This document shows positions 1-6,182 of a stretch of 61,640 nt of DNA, in pieces. Each line of letters opens with the position of its first letter. Within the stretch, counting starts at the first letter, position 1. The stretch is from positions 1-61,640 of the IMG/VR virus record IMGVR_UViG_3300032326_000597. The stretch is one strand, 5' to 3'. The notes under the pieces are model-generated. The model did not search any database and had not been told where the DNA came from. It saw nothing but the letters and a program-made list of their open reading frames with translations. The position numbers and the translations under genes were made by a program. Origin of the DNA: a virus.

Positions 1-92
1 CACTCGATGTTCTCACACGTTGCCTGCATCGTGCTGTACTTAGGGATAAACTCCTGCCTACAGATCCTGCACTTCTTATTCCTCGCCTTCAT
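1..92 (-). CDS. ninG: NinG-like recombination protein, N-terminal part only (cut by window edge)
   Basis: Reading leftward from an ATG at 92, the first 30 residues are seen before the window ends. They open with MKARNKKCRICRQEFIPKYS and a third Cys follows near residue 26, with a fourth at the very edge. A Lys/Arg-rich start, a CxxC pair, F-x-P and a second Cys pair are the known N-terminal zinc-binding signature of the NinG/Rap family. In lambda this protein acts in Holliday-junction recombination. The gene lies 8 bases downstream of the next gene in the same leftward operon, which also holds a NinB homologue. The call rests on the N-terminus only. Confidence 0.65.
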   Translation of the reverse strand, partial: MKARNKKCRICRQEFIPKYSTMQATCENIE

Positions 93-100
93 ACGCTATC

Positions 101-376
101 TTATTTTTCGGCAGGTTTCCACTCTGCCTGTTCTTTAGCCAAGTTTGCCTTGACAGTCTCTTCAAGAATTGCTTTGAGATAGTCCGACTCTCCCGGCTCA
201 TCGATGTATTGTGCGAATTGTTCATAGTCTGCTTCTACAGCAAAGGTAGTTGATCCGTTCGTTGTACGCAAGACCGTGAAGTTCCAAAGTTTATTTTCTA
301 TGTTTGGGAACGACATGGTTATGGTTCCTGTAAAGTGTTCCACCTTCTTCGATGGCTTGTCAGAGATTTTAATCAT
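101..376 (-). CDS. Hypothetical phage protein (91 aa)
   Basis: A soluble, acidic 91-residue protein with no signal peptide, membrane segment or motif that I recognise. Its start overlaps the end of the upstream hydrolase-like gene by 8 bases, so the two are probably translationally coupled. The sequence alternates short predicted strands in the first half (TGTITMSF, FTVLRTT) with an acidic helical second half. No function can be assigned. Confidence 0.75.
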   Translation of the reverse strand: MIKISDKPSKKVEHFTGTITMSFPNIENKLWNFTVLRTTNGSTTFAVEADYEQFAQYIDEPGESDYLKAILEETVKANLAKEQAEWKPAEK

Positions 377-827
377 AGTTTTTAAAGTGTTTGTTGAAAA
401 AGTATTTTGGTATATCAGGATGACTTAGTTGTACCCTCTCGGCGTTGCCTCCGGTTGCCTTTATTCTTTCGGCCATGGGGACAAGGGACTTGTTTATGTT
501 TCCCCAGGCCGATGGGTTGTATACGATGGCCGTGTTTCTATACGTTCCCTTTAGGAAGGATGGCCTTGTCGATGGGTCTATCAGCCCCACAAACGCGTAT
601 CTGCTGTCGTAGTTCTTTAGCACGTCTATACCACCCGCGCTGAATCCCACAAGGGCTGTTGTTTGGTAGTCAACATCCGGATCAACCACGGCTAGTGGCG
701 TTCCGTATGGCACAATAAATATCTCGTACCTTGACCACATCCAATCGGGAACCTGCTTCTTCATCCAAGTAGGCGTGGCGTAGTGCATACCGCACCAGAT
801 GACTATGGTACACAGCAGGGGGTTCAC
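369..827 (-). CDS. Small alpha/beta-hydrolase-like protein (152 aa)
   Basis: The protein carries a G-x-S-x-G nucleophile elbow, ALVGFSAGG (residues 58-66, Ser63), directly after a hydrophobic strand, as in serine esterases and lipases. Asp84 in a following strand (VGLIDPS) and His136 (LSHPD) are in the right order to complete a Ser-Asp-His triad. At 152 residues it is shorter than most catalytic hydrolases of this fold, so the lid and several core elements must be reduced. Hydrolase activity is an inference from the motif. It overlaps both neighbours by a few bases in a leftward operon of small unknown genes. A cell-envelope esterase or depolymerase-type role is possible but not shown. Confidence 0.6.
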   Translation of the reverse strand: MNPLLCTIVIWCGMHYATPTWMKKQVPDWMWSRYEIFIVPYGTPLAVVDPDVDYQTTALVGFSAGGIDVLKNYDSRYAFVGLIDPSTRPSFLKGTYRNTAIVYNPSAWGNINKSLVPMAERIKATGGNAERVQLSHPDIPKYFFNKHFKNYD

Positions 828-1039
828 AGCTTGATGTTGTTCTGTTCTAGCAGTCTGTAAAACTCTTGGTATATTTCATCGCACAGATCCCACTTGTCGG
901 CTGGCATCTCCTCGTACTTTACCTTGGCCCTGAGGTAGTTTCTTACGTCATTGAGCGCATGGTACATTTCACGAGCATCTACTGCGAGGTCGAACTCGTA
1001 CTGATCGTCCGGCAAATTAAATTCAAGTATTGCTTTCAT
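824..1039 (-). CDS. Conserved small phage protein (71 aa)
   Basis: The sequence opens with MKAILEFNLPDDQYEFDLAV and continues as an amphipathic helical protein. This opening is familiar from many small phage proteins of unknown role, so the gene is very probably real. It overlaps the next gene by four bases (ATGA) and the upstream gene by 17. No catalytic motif is visible. Confidence 0.8.
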   Translation of the reverse strand: MKAILEFNLPDDQYEFDLAVDAREMYHALNDVRNYLRAKVKYEEMPADKWDLCDEIYQEFYRLLEQNNIKL

Positions 1040-1253
1040 GTGTTGTTTCTATTATTTCGTCAATTGGTTTAATTTCTTGTACATACCATAGATGCTCTTC
1101 TGCTTCTTGCAAGGTATAAAACAGGTCTCTTGCATACCATCCGTCGTAGTAGTCAGCCCACCAACGCTTCCATAGAAATTTCTTCTCCACTTGATAAAAG
1201 TAGTAGACCCTTCCGTCTGGCATTGTCCGTTTAACTATGCGTACATTCTTCAT
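1023..1253 (-). CDS. Hypothetical protein rich in aromatic residues (76 aa)
   Basis: A 76-residue basic-then-acidic protein with an unusual density of Trp and Tyr (KKFLWKRWWADYYDGWYARD, residues 24-43). Its ATG overlaps the TGA of the preceding gene (ATGA) and sits six bases behind a strong GGAGGTGA ribosome-binding site that lies inside the upstream coding sequence. The function is unknown. Confidence 0.75.
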   Translation of the reverse strand: MKNVRIVKRTMPDGRVYYFYQVEKKFLWKRWWADYYDGWYARDLFYTLQEAEEHLWYVQEIKPIDEIIETTHESNT

Positions 1254-1411
1254 TTGTCACCTCCATTATGTCTGTGACCTAGTATTATTTGGTCTTTTCC
1301 TTTGTTACGTTCTAAGACATCTGACCATATCTTGATTACCATGTCCCGACGTGGAGATGGCTCCAATCTTGACCACGTATCAAGCACGTATTGAATTTCT
1401 TCTCTAGTCAT
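1250..1411 (-). CDS. Small protein ending in GGDK (53 aa)
   Basis: An ATG at 1411 opens a 53-residue frame (MTREEIQYVLDTWSRLEPSP at the start) that ends in NGGDK and a TGA overlapping the next ATG. The last codons GGA GGT GAC AAA TGA are at once the C-terminus and the Shine-Dalgarno site of the downstream gene. The same arrangement recurs at four other junctions here. The N-terminal half looks helical. The function is unknown. Confidence 0.75.
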   Translation of the reverse strand: MTREEIQYVLDTWSRLEPSPRRDMVIKIWSDVLERNKGKDQIILGHRHNGGDK

Positions 1412-1557
1412 TTGTCACCTCCCTTTTTTATATGTTTCCATCTTTCTTTAAAAAAATTATGAAGCTGTTCAATAGTTGGGTTTTCGCTACCATATTCTTT
1501 AGGTGGATTCCTTGTTAAATAACTAAGGAGAGATTCCATTTTTCCTTGCTTTTTCAT
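1408..1557 (-). CDS. Small basic protein ending in GGDK (49 aa)
   Basis: A 49-residue basic frame starting MKKQGKMESLLSYL and ending HIKKGGDK. It is joined by ATGA overlaps to both neighbours. Its own start lies behind GGAGGTGACGA in the preceding gene, and its last codons provide the GGAGGTGA site for the next. Coding potential rests on the operon geometry and on the absence of any gap. The function is unknown. Confidence 0.7.
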   Translation of the reverse strand: MKKQGKMESLLSYLTRNPPKEYGSENPTIEQLHNFFKERWKHIKKGGDK

Positions 1558-1838
1558 TCGTCACCTCCTTTTGTTTCTTCCTTTTCCCTAGTCGCCAGCC
1601 CCGACTGCTCAACGGTTATTCCTTGGGACTTCCTGAGCTGTTTAGTCAACGTCTCATGCCTCCTAGCCCTAAGGACTGCCCGCACGTTCTTAATGATCTT
1701 GTTGGTCTCCGGGTCGATCACCTTGAAGTCCATGCTGTGAACGAGTCCGCAGTCGCAACAGGCCATCTTATATCCCTTCTCGATGGGCATCTGCCATTCG
1801 TTCTTGGGAACCTGATAAAAGTCTACTTTCTTTTTCAT
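1554..1838 (-). CDS. Cys-containing conserved phage protein ending in GGDE (94 aa)
   Basis: The core KMACCDCGLVHSMDFKVIDP (residues 24-43) has a Cys-Cys-x-Cys cluster and a nearby His. This resembles a conserved small phage family with the pattern C-C-D-C-x-L-x-H, perhaps metal-binding. The C-terminal half is a charged helix ending in KGGDE. It overlaps both neighbours by ATGA and is the third member of the run of genes sharing the GGAGGTGA stop/start junction. No biochemical role is known to me. Confidence 0.8.
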   Translation of the reverse strand: MKKKVDFYQVPKNEWQMPIEKGYKMACCDCGLVHSMDFKVIDPETNKIIKNVRAVLRARRHETLTKQLRKSQGITVEQSGLATREKEETKGGDE

Positions 1839-2062
1839 TTGTCACCTCCGTATTCTTTATAGGTTACTGTTTTAATTTTATTTCCCCAGAATTCTTCAAT
1901 ACTACTAATCGCATCTTCTTCAGAGCCATGGATATATCTCATTGTTTTGCTTGTTGATAATTCAATTATATTTTCCCACCCACCAAAAAAATATTTTTTT
2001 ACTTGTGGAGTATAATTTTTTTGACCACTATTGAGATGCTCTATTTTGATTCTATACTTCAT
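1835..2062 (-). CDS. Small protein ending in YGGDK (75 aa)
   Basis: A 75-residue, AT-rich gene coding for a basic N-terminal beta-type segment (MKYRIKIEHL) and a short acidic helix, ending YKEYGGDK. It is joined to both neighbours by ATGA overlaps with the repeated GGAGGTGA junction. The function is unknown. Confidence 0.75.
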   Translation of the reverse strand: MKYRIKIEHLNSGQKNYTPQVKKYFFGGWENIIELSTSKTMRYIHGSEEDAISSIEEFWGNKIKTVTYKEYGGDK

Positions 2063-2274
2063 TTATCACCTCCGTATGTTTCGTTGTAAAATTGTGTTGC
2101 GCCTTGTCTTTCCCAATTAAAACTACCTTGTAAGTAGGCATCAATGATCTGATCGCGCTCCATTTCTTTGGCTTCCTCAATAATTTGATTTAACTTTTGC
2201 CATTCACTTGGGAATAGTTCAAAATAAACATCTAATTTCATGTGCAACCACTCTGCTGCTGTTTGCTTTTTCAT
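2059..2274 (-). CDS. Conserved helical phage protein ending in YGGDK (71 aa)
   Basis: The pattern KQTAAEWLHMKL, then AKEMERDQIIDAYLQG, then QFYNETYGGDK is typical of a small protein found in many Bacteroidetes phages: a Trp-containing helix, a Met-Glu-rich helix with Q-I-I-D-A-Y, and a Y-N-E-T-Y/F C-terminus. Its role is unknown. It is the first gene of the five-gene run with the shared junction. Its own start lacks the GGAGG element: the upstream bases read ATTTGACAAATG. Confidence 0.8.
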   Translation of the reverse strand: MKKQTAAEWLHMKLDVYFELFPSEWQKLNQIIEEAKEMERDQIIDAYLQGSFNWERQGATQFYNETYGGDK

Positions 2275-2287
2275 TTGTCAAATCGTT

Positions 2288-2521
2288 TTAGTTAATAATT
2301 GATATCAAGAACCCGATTATCCCACCGGCCTGGGTCGCCATGATGTCTCCATAGCTGAACCTCTTGCCGTTGTAGTTGTCATACAGCTCCTTTGCTACCG
2401 CTGCGGTAAACACCGCGATAAGGGAGAATATAGGCGTGATCAGAATGGAACATAGCCCATAGATTACTACGCCGTAGATGGCGTGGTTTGCCTTGTCTTT
2501 TTCGAACATTGGTAAATTCAT
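2288..2521 (-). CDS. YfiM/VanZ-like small integral membrane protein (77 aa)
   Basis: The order DKANHAIYG, then a hydrophobic span (residues ~17-39), then AKELYDNYNGKRFSYGDIMA, then ATQAGGIIGFLIS matches small YfiM/DUF2279-like and VanZ-like proteins (D-K-x-x-H ... K-E-x-x-D ... F-S-x-x-D-x-x-A-x-x-x-G). Two transmembrane helices are expected. A longer frame starting at 2590 exists, but a consensus minus-strand promoter (2526-2556) lies inside that extension, so I start at the ATG at 2521, four bases below the -7 box. Its place near recombination and unknown genes gives no clear role. Confidence 0.65.
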   Translation of the reverse strand: MNLPMFEKDKANHAIYGVVIYGLCSILITPIFSLIAVFTAAVAKELYDNYNGKRFSYGDIMATQAGGIIGFLISIIN

Positions 2522-2525
2522 TTTA

Positions 2526-2556
2526 CAAAGATAACTTATGTGTTGTTTTAATGCAA
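2526..2556 (-). promoter_or_regulatory. Bacteroidetes-type promoter, leftward
   Basis: On the minus strand TTG, then 20 bases, then TATCTTTG. The ATG of the YfiM-like gene follows four bases after the -7 box, which implies a leaderless or nearly leaderless mRNA. Confidence 0.6.
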
Positions 2557-2565
2557 TTATTTTTT

Positions 2566-2597
2566 TTGACTTTGGTGTTGTGGCCACCATATTTTTG
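2566..2597 (+). promoter_or_regulatory. Possible rightward promoter for the 2.6-kb small RNA
   Basis: TTG, 21 bases, TATTTTTG on the plus strand. The spacing is one base longer than in the clear promoters of this window. It diverges from the leftward promoter at 2526-2556 and points at a structured, terminator-ended stretch with no gene. Confidence 0.35.
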
Positions 2598-2603
2598 CTT
2601 CAT

Positions 2604-2706
2604 AATCCTTGTCTTTCGGTGTGTAGAGAGCGGCGAAAGGCTAAGGAAGAAGGAATAAACCCCTTTGCCCAAGCCCTGGTCTCTCTACACGGGGCTTTTT
2701 CTTTTT
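2604..2706 (+). ncRNA. Candidate structured small RNA with terminator
   Basis: A perfect 10-bp inverted repeat, GTGTAGAGAG (2621-2630) with CTCTCTACAC (2681-2690), encloses a second stem (GGC-AAAGG/CCTTTGCC with one bulge) and a purine-rich loop holding several GGA triplets. A terminator follows: AGCCC (2672-2676) can pair with GGGGCT (2691-2696) before a T-rich run. The 3' arm of the outer stem lies in the loop of the terminator stem, so the two folds compete, as in attenuators. No protein frame explains the pairing. The ends are estimates. Confidence 0.45.
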
Positions 2707-2730
2707 ATGTACTACGGTCTTAAAAGTGTT

Positions 2731-2976
2731 TCACCCGTTCCGTCCAAGCAGTCTCCGGCGGAGAATGAAAGATTCATTGTCATCCAACACAAGCCCCTCT
2801 TGAAATTTGCCTTTACAGGACTTGACCAAGAAGGGGAGATCAGTCCATGCCGCTTTCTGCTCTGTCCAGCACCCGACAACAGAACCATACTGAAAAAATC
2901 AGTCTTCGGACTGACGACCTCCAGGCATTTGGACTCCGTCACGGTATGCGGGTAGGTTGAATTGGCTTGTACTCAT
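2731..2976 (-). pseudogene. Possible gene interrupted by an in-frame TGA
   Basis: From an ATG at 2976 the frame reads 25 residues (MSTSQFNLPAYRDGVQMPGG at the start), a TGA at 2899-2901, then 55 more open codons (YGSVVGCWTEQKAAWTDLPF shortly after the TGA) to a second TGA at 2731. Both halves look protein-like. There is no Met after the internal TGA. It may be a decayed gene, a readthrough site or chance. Two other frames are also open here, and nothing independent favours one of them. Confidence 0.3.
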
Positions 2977-3056
2977 CTTGCTTGAAGGTGGGGAAAATCG
3001 TCTTGACTTCTTGTTTCACTAGAGGTTATTTCAGGCGGTATAGGGGATGCTATATC

Positions 3057-3281
3057 CTATAGTGAAATGGTGTCTAAAAAAGCCTCAATATCTTCGACAA
3101 TCGGATACTCAAGCGTTCCAACTATGTTTACCTTCTCGCCCACCGGATACAAATCAAGACGCGAATTGGGGCCGATTAAACGCATCTGCCAAGGCGTGAT
3201 ATAGTAAAGGTCATAGTTGTTGTCTTCAGCGTAATATTCAGCCGCTTGTGCCCAAAATTGAATGCGTTTTTCCTTGGTCAT
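3057..3281 (-). CDS. Hypothetical protein (74 aa)
   Basis: A 74-residue protein, helical at first (MTKEKRIQFWAQAAEYYAED) and then beta-like. Its ATG overlaps the TGA of the NinB gene (ATGA), so it is probably co-translated with NinB. I do not recognise the family. About 80 bases without a clear gene follow it. Confidence 0.75.
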   Translation of the reverse strand: MTKEKRIQFWAQAAEYYAEDNNYDLYYITPWQMRLIGPNSRLDLYPVGEKVNIVGTLEYPIVEDIEAFLDTISL

Positions 3282-3709
3282 ATTTCAAGTTGTTCATTAG
3301 GGTCAGGAATGTAAATGTCTAGCGTCTCAGCCGCAAATTGCTTGACGTGTTCCATGTATTCTATAAACTCCTCCGTTGCAAGCTCCGACGTTTTGCGTGG
3401 AATCTTCATGACTTCACCGGATGTCGGGTCGGTAAACTCCGTGTAGAGAAACCTTCCCTTGAGGAACTCATGCGTGAGGTCTCGGTCAACATCATGTCCA
3501 AGCTCGCGTAGTCTCTGCGATATCATGGCCACGACCACGCCCCAATAGTATGCGTTCTGCACGTCCGACCGGAACCGCTTCTTCAGTTTGACTTCGATGG
3601 TCACAGCCAAGTCCGTCTCACGGGACATGGCTCTGACGTCCTCTTCGAAGAGGGGGCGGTTGTAGATCCGCAACGCCCCCTGTGGTGTGATTACTGCGTT
3701 GTGCTTCAT
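3278..3709 (-). CDS. ninB: NinB-like recombination protein (143 aa)
   Basis: The segment KKRFRSDVQNAYYWGVVVAM (residues ~43-62) followed by LRELGHDVDRDLTHEFLKG matches the NinB family (R-S-x-x-Q-N-x-Y-Y-W), known in lambda as the Orf recombination mediator, which binds single-stranded DNA and helps load recombinases. The length, 143 aa, is normal. A start four codons upstream (3721) is possible, but the ATG at 3709 is better: it overlaps the previous stop as ATGA and has GGAGG six bases before it. It fits with NinG at the window edge and the PD-(D/E)XK nuclease three genes upstream, together a recombination set. Confidence 0.85.
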   Translation of the reverse strand: MKHNAVITPQGALRIYNRPLFEEDVRAMSRETDLAVTIEVKLKKRFRSDVQNAYYWGVVVAMISQRLRELGHDVDRDLTHEFLKGRFLYTEFTDPTSGEVMKIPRKTSELATEEFIEYMEHVKQFAAETLDIYIPDPNEQLEI

Positions 3710-3939
3710 TGTATCCTCCACACTCTGACTCCGGTATCGAATACTTGAGTCTTGAATTTGTATTTGTCATTCTTCTTGCAGAACATACAAGCAGCTGCTG
3801 ATATTTTCTTGCGTACAGGTTCGGGGTCTGCATCTGTAATAAAGAATGAGTCTCCTACTACCATGTCCCTAAACGGGTATTTGCCAGACCTTGTGGTTTG
3901 TTTGGGTGCAGGCACATTCTTTTCGATTTGTATTTTCAT
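3706..3939 (-). CDS. DUF7303-like small phage protein (77 aa)
   Basis: The pattern KYPFRDMVVGDSFFI (residues 20-34), a Lys/Arg-Ala-rich helix, then KFKTQVFDTGVRVWRIQ at the C-terminus matches a small phage family (P-F-x-x-M-x-V-G-D-S-F-F ... G-V-R-V-W-R) seen near replication and recombination genes in diverse phages. The biochemical role is unknown. It ends four bases inside the NinB start, which suggests coupled expression. Confidence 0.75.
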   Translation of the reverse strand: MKIQIEKNVPAPKQTTRSGKYPFRDMVVGDSFFITDADPEPVRKKISAAACMFCKKNDKYKFKTQVFDTGVRVWRIQ

Positions 3940-4256
3940 TTGGTTGGTGTATTAAAATAATTATTGGTTACTAAATAATCGTACAGGCTGTCGAGGTCTT
4001 TGCATATCTCGTCCTTGTGTTCGTTATGCGCCTTCATGTCCTCTCTGAGTTCATATAGGTACGCCTTCTCGTACATGAACCATGAGAACCAGTCCATGCC
4101 TTCCTTGGTCAGCACGGCCTCCCATAGGTGCGTGGTTACGTAGTATTCGGAATCCATGAACTCGTTGAGGTCGATGCCCATCTTGTAGGCCGAGCTGACC
4201 TTGTTCGACGTCTCCTTCATGCGCTCACACGCTTTCTTGAATGCTATCTTTTTCAT
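3936..4256 (-). CDS. Hypothetical helical protein (106 aa)
   Basis: A 106-residue, almost entirely helical and charged protein with two Trp-Phe clusters (HLWEAVL, DWFSWFMYEKAYLY). It starts inside the stop of the nuclease gene (GCATGA), behind GAGGAGG, and ends four bases inside the next gene. Its position between nuclease and DUF7303/NinB suggests a recombination accessory, but no motif shows this. Confidence 0.75.
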   Translation of the reverse strand: MKKIAFKKACERMKETSNKVSSAYKMGIDLNEFMDSEYYVTTHLWEAVLTKEGMDWFSWFMYEKAYLYELREDMKAHNEHKDEICKDLDSLYDYLVTNNYFNTPTK

Positions 4257-5248
4257 GCCTCGTCCTCCTCTTCTGTTACGCCAAACCTCTTGGCTTGTTC
4301 TACTATTTGATTGAAGTCGTATCCGGCTGATTCTATCTCGGCGCGTACCTCCTCGTTCTTGGCGGTTATCTTTTCGCCTTTAGCGTAGCGGGCAATCACA
4401 CGGGTCCAACGTGCAACCTGAGACTTGACTGAGTCAGCGTAGTCTCTTGGTTCTTCGAAGTCGTATAGGAACTTGAGGTAGTTTGAATACTCGATGCCGA
4501 AGTTCTTCTTGAACTTGCCGTCTTCTACTATGATGTGTTTCTCAAGCGGAGGGCGTGTGCTCGACGTGTAGTAATGCGTGATGCCAGCAAGGTCTGCGAG
4601 GTACTCCTGCTCTAACTCTTCGTTAGGCTCGTATTGGAAGCACATCATTCGCAAGTCATCCTTGCAGATGTATACTAACTCTCCGTTGAGTCCAAGTCCC
4701 TTCATGTAGTGGAACAACTGAAGTCTGTGGTGCTTGATGGGTTTCTCGGTCTTCTCCATCATATCCATCACGAAGGATGAGCATGACTTGATTTCGAGAA
4801 CCTTCTTCTCTAATTCCTTGTCACCAAACTTCTCGTATAGCTTCTCTGCGATGTACAGGGACGATGCTTGGATAGACTCCGGCAGATGCGAGGAGGTAAT
4901 ATCTTGCTTGGCACGTTCGATGTCAATCTTGCCACCCGCTAGGAAGTCTAGGCGCCCCGATACCTTGAGCATGTTCGGGTACTCCACCATAACACGTTCT
5001 TGTGTATTGTTGATCAGTCCAGCTCGCTCTAGAACGTATCGTACCACCCATTCGACAAGGTTACCCGCTTCGAACTTGCGGAGGCTTCTCATGTTGGGAG
5101 GGTTGGTTGGTGTAACGGCTTTCATCTTGAGGTAACGGTCAACGAGAGGCTGTCCGATTTCAGATGCATAGCAATAGTCTCGTGGCTCTAGCGCACGTTG
5201 TTGGGAATACACGCATTCATTCCATAGTTGTTGTAGATTCCAATTCAT
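4253..5248 (-). CDS. PD-(D/E)XK exonuclease, RecB/Cas4-like fold (331 aa)
   Basis: The three signature blocks of the PD-(D/E)XK superfamily are visible in order: GRLDFL with Asp101, then a long helical insert, then VLEIKSC with Glu152 and Lys154, then HHRLQLFHY with Gln177 in the following helix. This is the RecB/Cas4/lambda-exonuclease-type active site, which binds Mg2+ and cuts DNA. The N-terminal 90 residues hold a conserved-looking E-A-G-N-x-V-E-W segment typical of phage nucleases of this kind. No CxxC iron-sulphur cluster is seen, so it is not a classical Cas4. With NinB and NinG it probably prepares DNA ends for recombination-dependent replication or packaging. Confidence 0.8.
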   Translation of the reverse strand: MNWNLQQLWNECVYSQQRALEPRDYCYASEIGQPLVDRYLKMKAVTPTNPPNMRSLRKFEAGNLVEWVVRYVLERAGLINNTQERVMVEYPNMLKVSGRLDFLAGGKIDIERAKQDITSSHLPESIQASSLYIAEKLYEKFGDKELEKKVLEIKSCSSFVMDMMEKTEKPIKHHRLQLFHYMKGLGLNGELVYICKDDLRMMCFQYEPNEELEQEYLADLAGITHYYTSSTRPPLEKHIIVEDGKFKKNFGIEYSNYLKFLYDFEEPRDYADSVKSQVARWTRVIARYAKGEKITAKNEEVRAEIESAGYDFNQIVEQAKRFGVTEEEDEA

Positions 5249-5258
5249 GTTGATTTAT

Positions 5259-5564
5259 TTAATTGTAAGTTGTTTTTACTTCTTCCCACACCCAGCCGTT
5301 TCCGATTCGGTAGTAGGTTTGGCCGTCGATGGTGGTTGTCGGCACGACGTCGCTACATTGCTCGTCTCGGTCGGTTTCGATAAGTGTTTCACCTTCCCAC
5401 CTGAATGTGGTCGCGCTGTCCTCGTCGAATGGTTCAGTTGCAAGGAAGCGCATTACCTCCGCCTTGCTCAGGTATGGCATTTCCCATCCGTTCCACCGTT
5501 GTCCGTCCGTGTAACCATCGTAAACGTCGCTGATTACATCGATTGAAAATTTAGTTCTCTTCAT
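5259..5564 (-). CDS. Hypothetical acidic protein (101 aa)
   Basis: A 101-residue protein with WNGWEMPYLSKAEVMRFL (residues 24-41) and several acidic stretches. A frame of similar length on the opposite strand is judged a shadow, since this one continues the direction and close spacing of its neighbours (10 bases to the nuclease, 14-base overlap upstream). The function is unknown. Confidence 0.7.
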   Translation of the reverse strand: MKRTKFSIDVISDVYDGYTDGQRWNGWEMPYLSKAEVMRFLATEPFDEDSATTFRWEGETLIETDRDEQCSDVVPTTTIDGQTYYRIGNGWVWEEVKTTYN

Positions 5565-5748
5565 TTCGCTGAATGTTAAAAAAGATTGTTTTGATTTCGT
5601 TTGGTATATTCTTGAGCAGCCTTCCGCTCGATTGGTAGCTGGGTGAGACCTTGCCTATGTACTTCACGTTCTTGCCTATGATTGCATAAACGTCACGCGA
5701 ATGTTTTACAATTTCATACCCATCTTTGGTTTTAAATAGCCTTGTCAT
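5551..5748 (-). CDS. Small basic protein (65 aa)
   Basis: A 65-residue basic protein with an N-terminal beta-rich part (LFKTKDGYEIVKHSRDVYAI) and a helical C-terminus. It overlaps the next gene by 14 bases. About 50 AT-rich bases lie upstream with a weak -7-like TATATTTA but no -33 element. The family is not recognised. Confidence 0.7.
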   Translation of the reverse strand: MTRLFKTKDGYEIVKHSRDVYAIIGKNVKYIGKVSPSYQSSGRLLKNIPNEIKTIFFNIQRNEEN

Positions 5749-5796
5749 TTGGATTGTAAATATAGTGTAACTTCAATGGTATCAGCTAATCTTAAT

Positions 5797-6117
5797 CTAA
5801 TTAAGACTATTTAGCTCTTCAGCGAACACCTCAGCGAGCACATCTGCGAGGTCTGCTTCTTCTGATTTAGTCAGTAGTTTGCGAAACGCGCGAGCATCCA
5901 CCCACCATACATTGTCGGTCTTCTCGTCGTTCATGTCGCACACAGGACACTTGGTAAATGGCCTGTCAGATTTCAATCCGATGTCCACAACGAGGATACA
6001 TCCACAGCTATTTCTTTGTATAGCCATAGCTGTGAACACATCCCCCTTGAGGAATACACCTTGTGAGTGGTCTTTGATTGCGACGATGTCGTCGCCGGTG
6101 CGGTAGTCGATTATCAT
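5797..6117 (-). CDS. Small Cys-rich conserved phage protein (106 aa)
   Basis: The pattern GDDIVAIKDHSQGVFLKGD, then SCGC, then VDIGLKS, then CPVC (C-x-C ... C-x-x-C, residues ~37-61) is seen in many small phage proteins and suggests one bound zinc in a beta-rich fold. I start at the ATG at 6117, which overlaps the stop of an upstream micro-frame (ATGA). A GTG eight codons earlier is less likely. The C-terminal half is an acidic helix. The function is unknown. Confidence 0.75.
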   Translation of the reverse strand: MIIDYRTGDDIVAIKDHSQGVFLKGDVFTAMAIQRNSCGCILVVDIGLKSDRPFTKCPVCDMNDEKTDNVWWVDARAFRKLLTKSEEADLADVLAEVFAEELNSLN

Positions 6118-6182
6118 TTGTCTACGTCTTTTAAGAGCCACATCATTAGGTTGAAGATAAGATGGTCAATTACGCGTTTCAT
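6114..6182 (-). CDS. Possible micropeptide, 22 aa
   Basis: A 23-codon frame fills the space between two genes. It starts 17 bases inside the upstream gene and ends in a TGA overlapping the downstream ATG. The product (opening MKRVIDHLIFNLMMWLLKDV) is hydrophobic and amphipathic. Support comes only from its exact fit between the neighbouring stop and start. It may simply be a translational-coupling leader. Confidence 0.35.
   Translation of the reverse strand: MKRVIDHLIFNLMMWLLKDVDK

Noticed and set aside
241-271. TTG-N20-TACCTTTG on the minus strand inside the 91-aa gene
   Set aside because: Lies in coding sequence in mid-operon with no gene start just after it; probably chance, though it could be an internal promoter.
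2665-2955. Rightward frame of 96 codons after the small RNA
   Set aside because: Runs through the terminator of the RNA candidate and overlaps a leftward frame; no leader.
4253-5248. Cas4 identity for the nuclease
   Set aside because: No Cys cluster for an iron-sulphur centre and no CRISPR genes; it is better described as a generic PD-(D/E)XK phage exonuclease.
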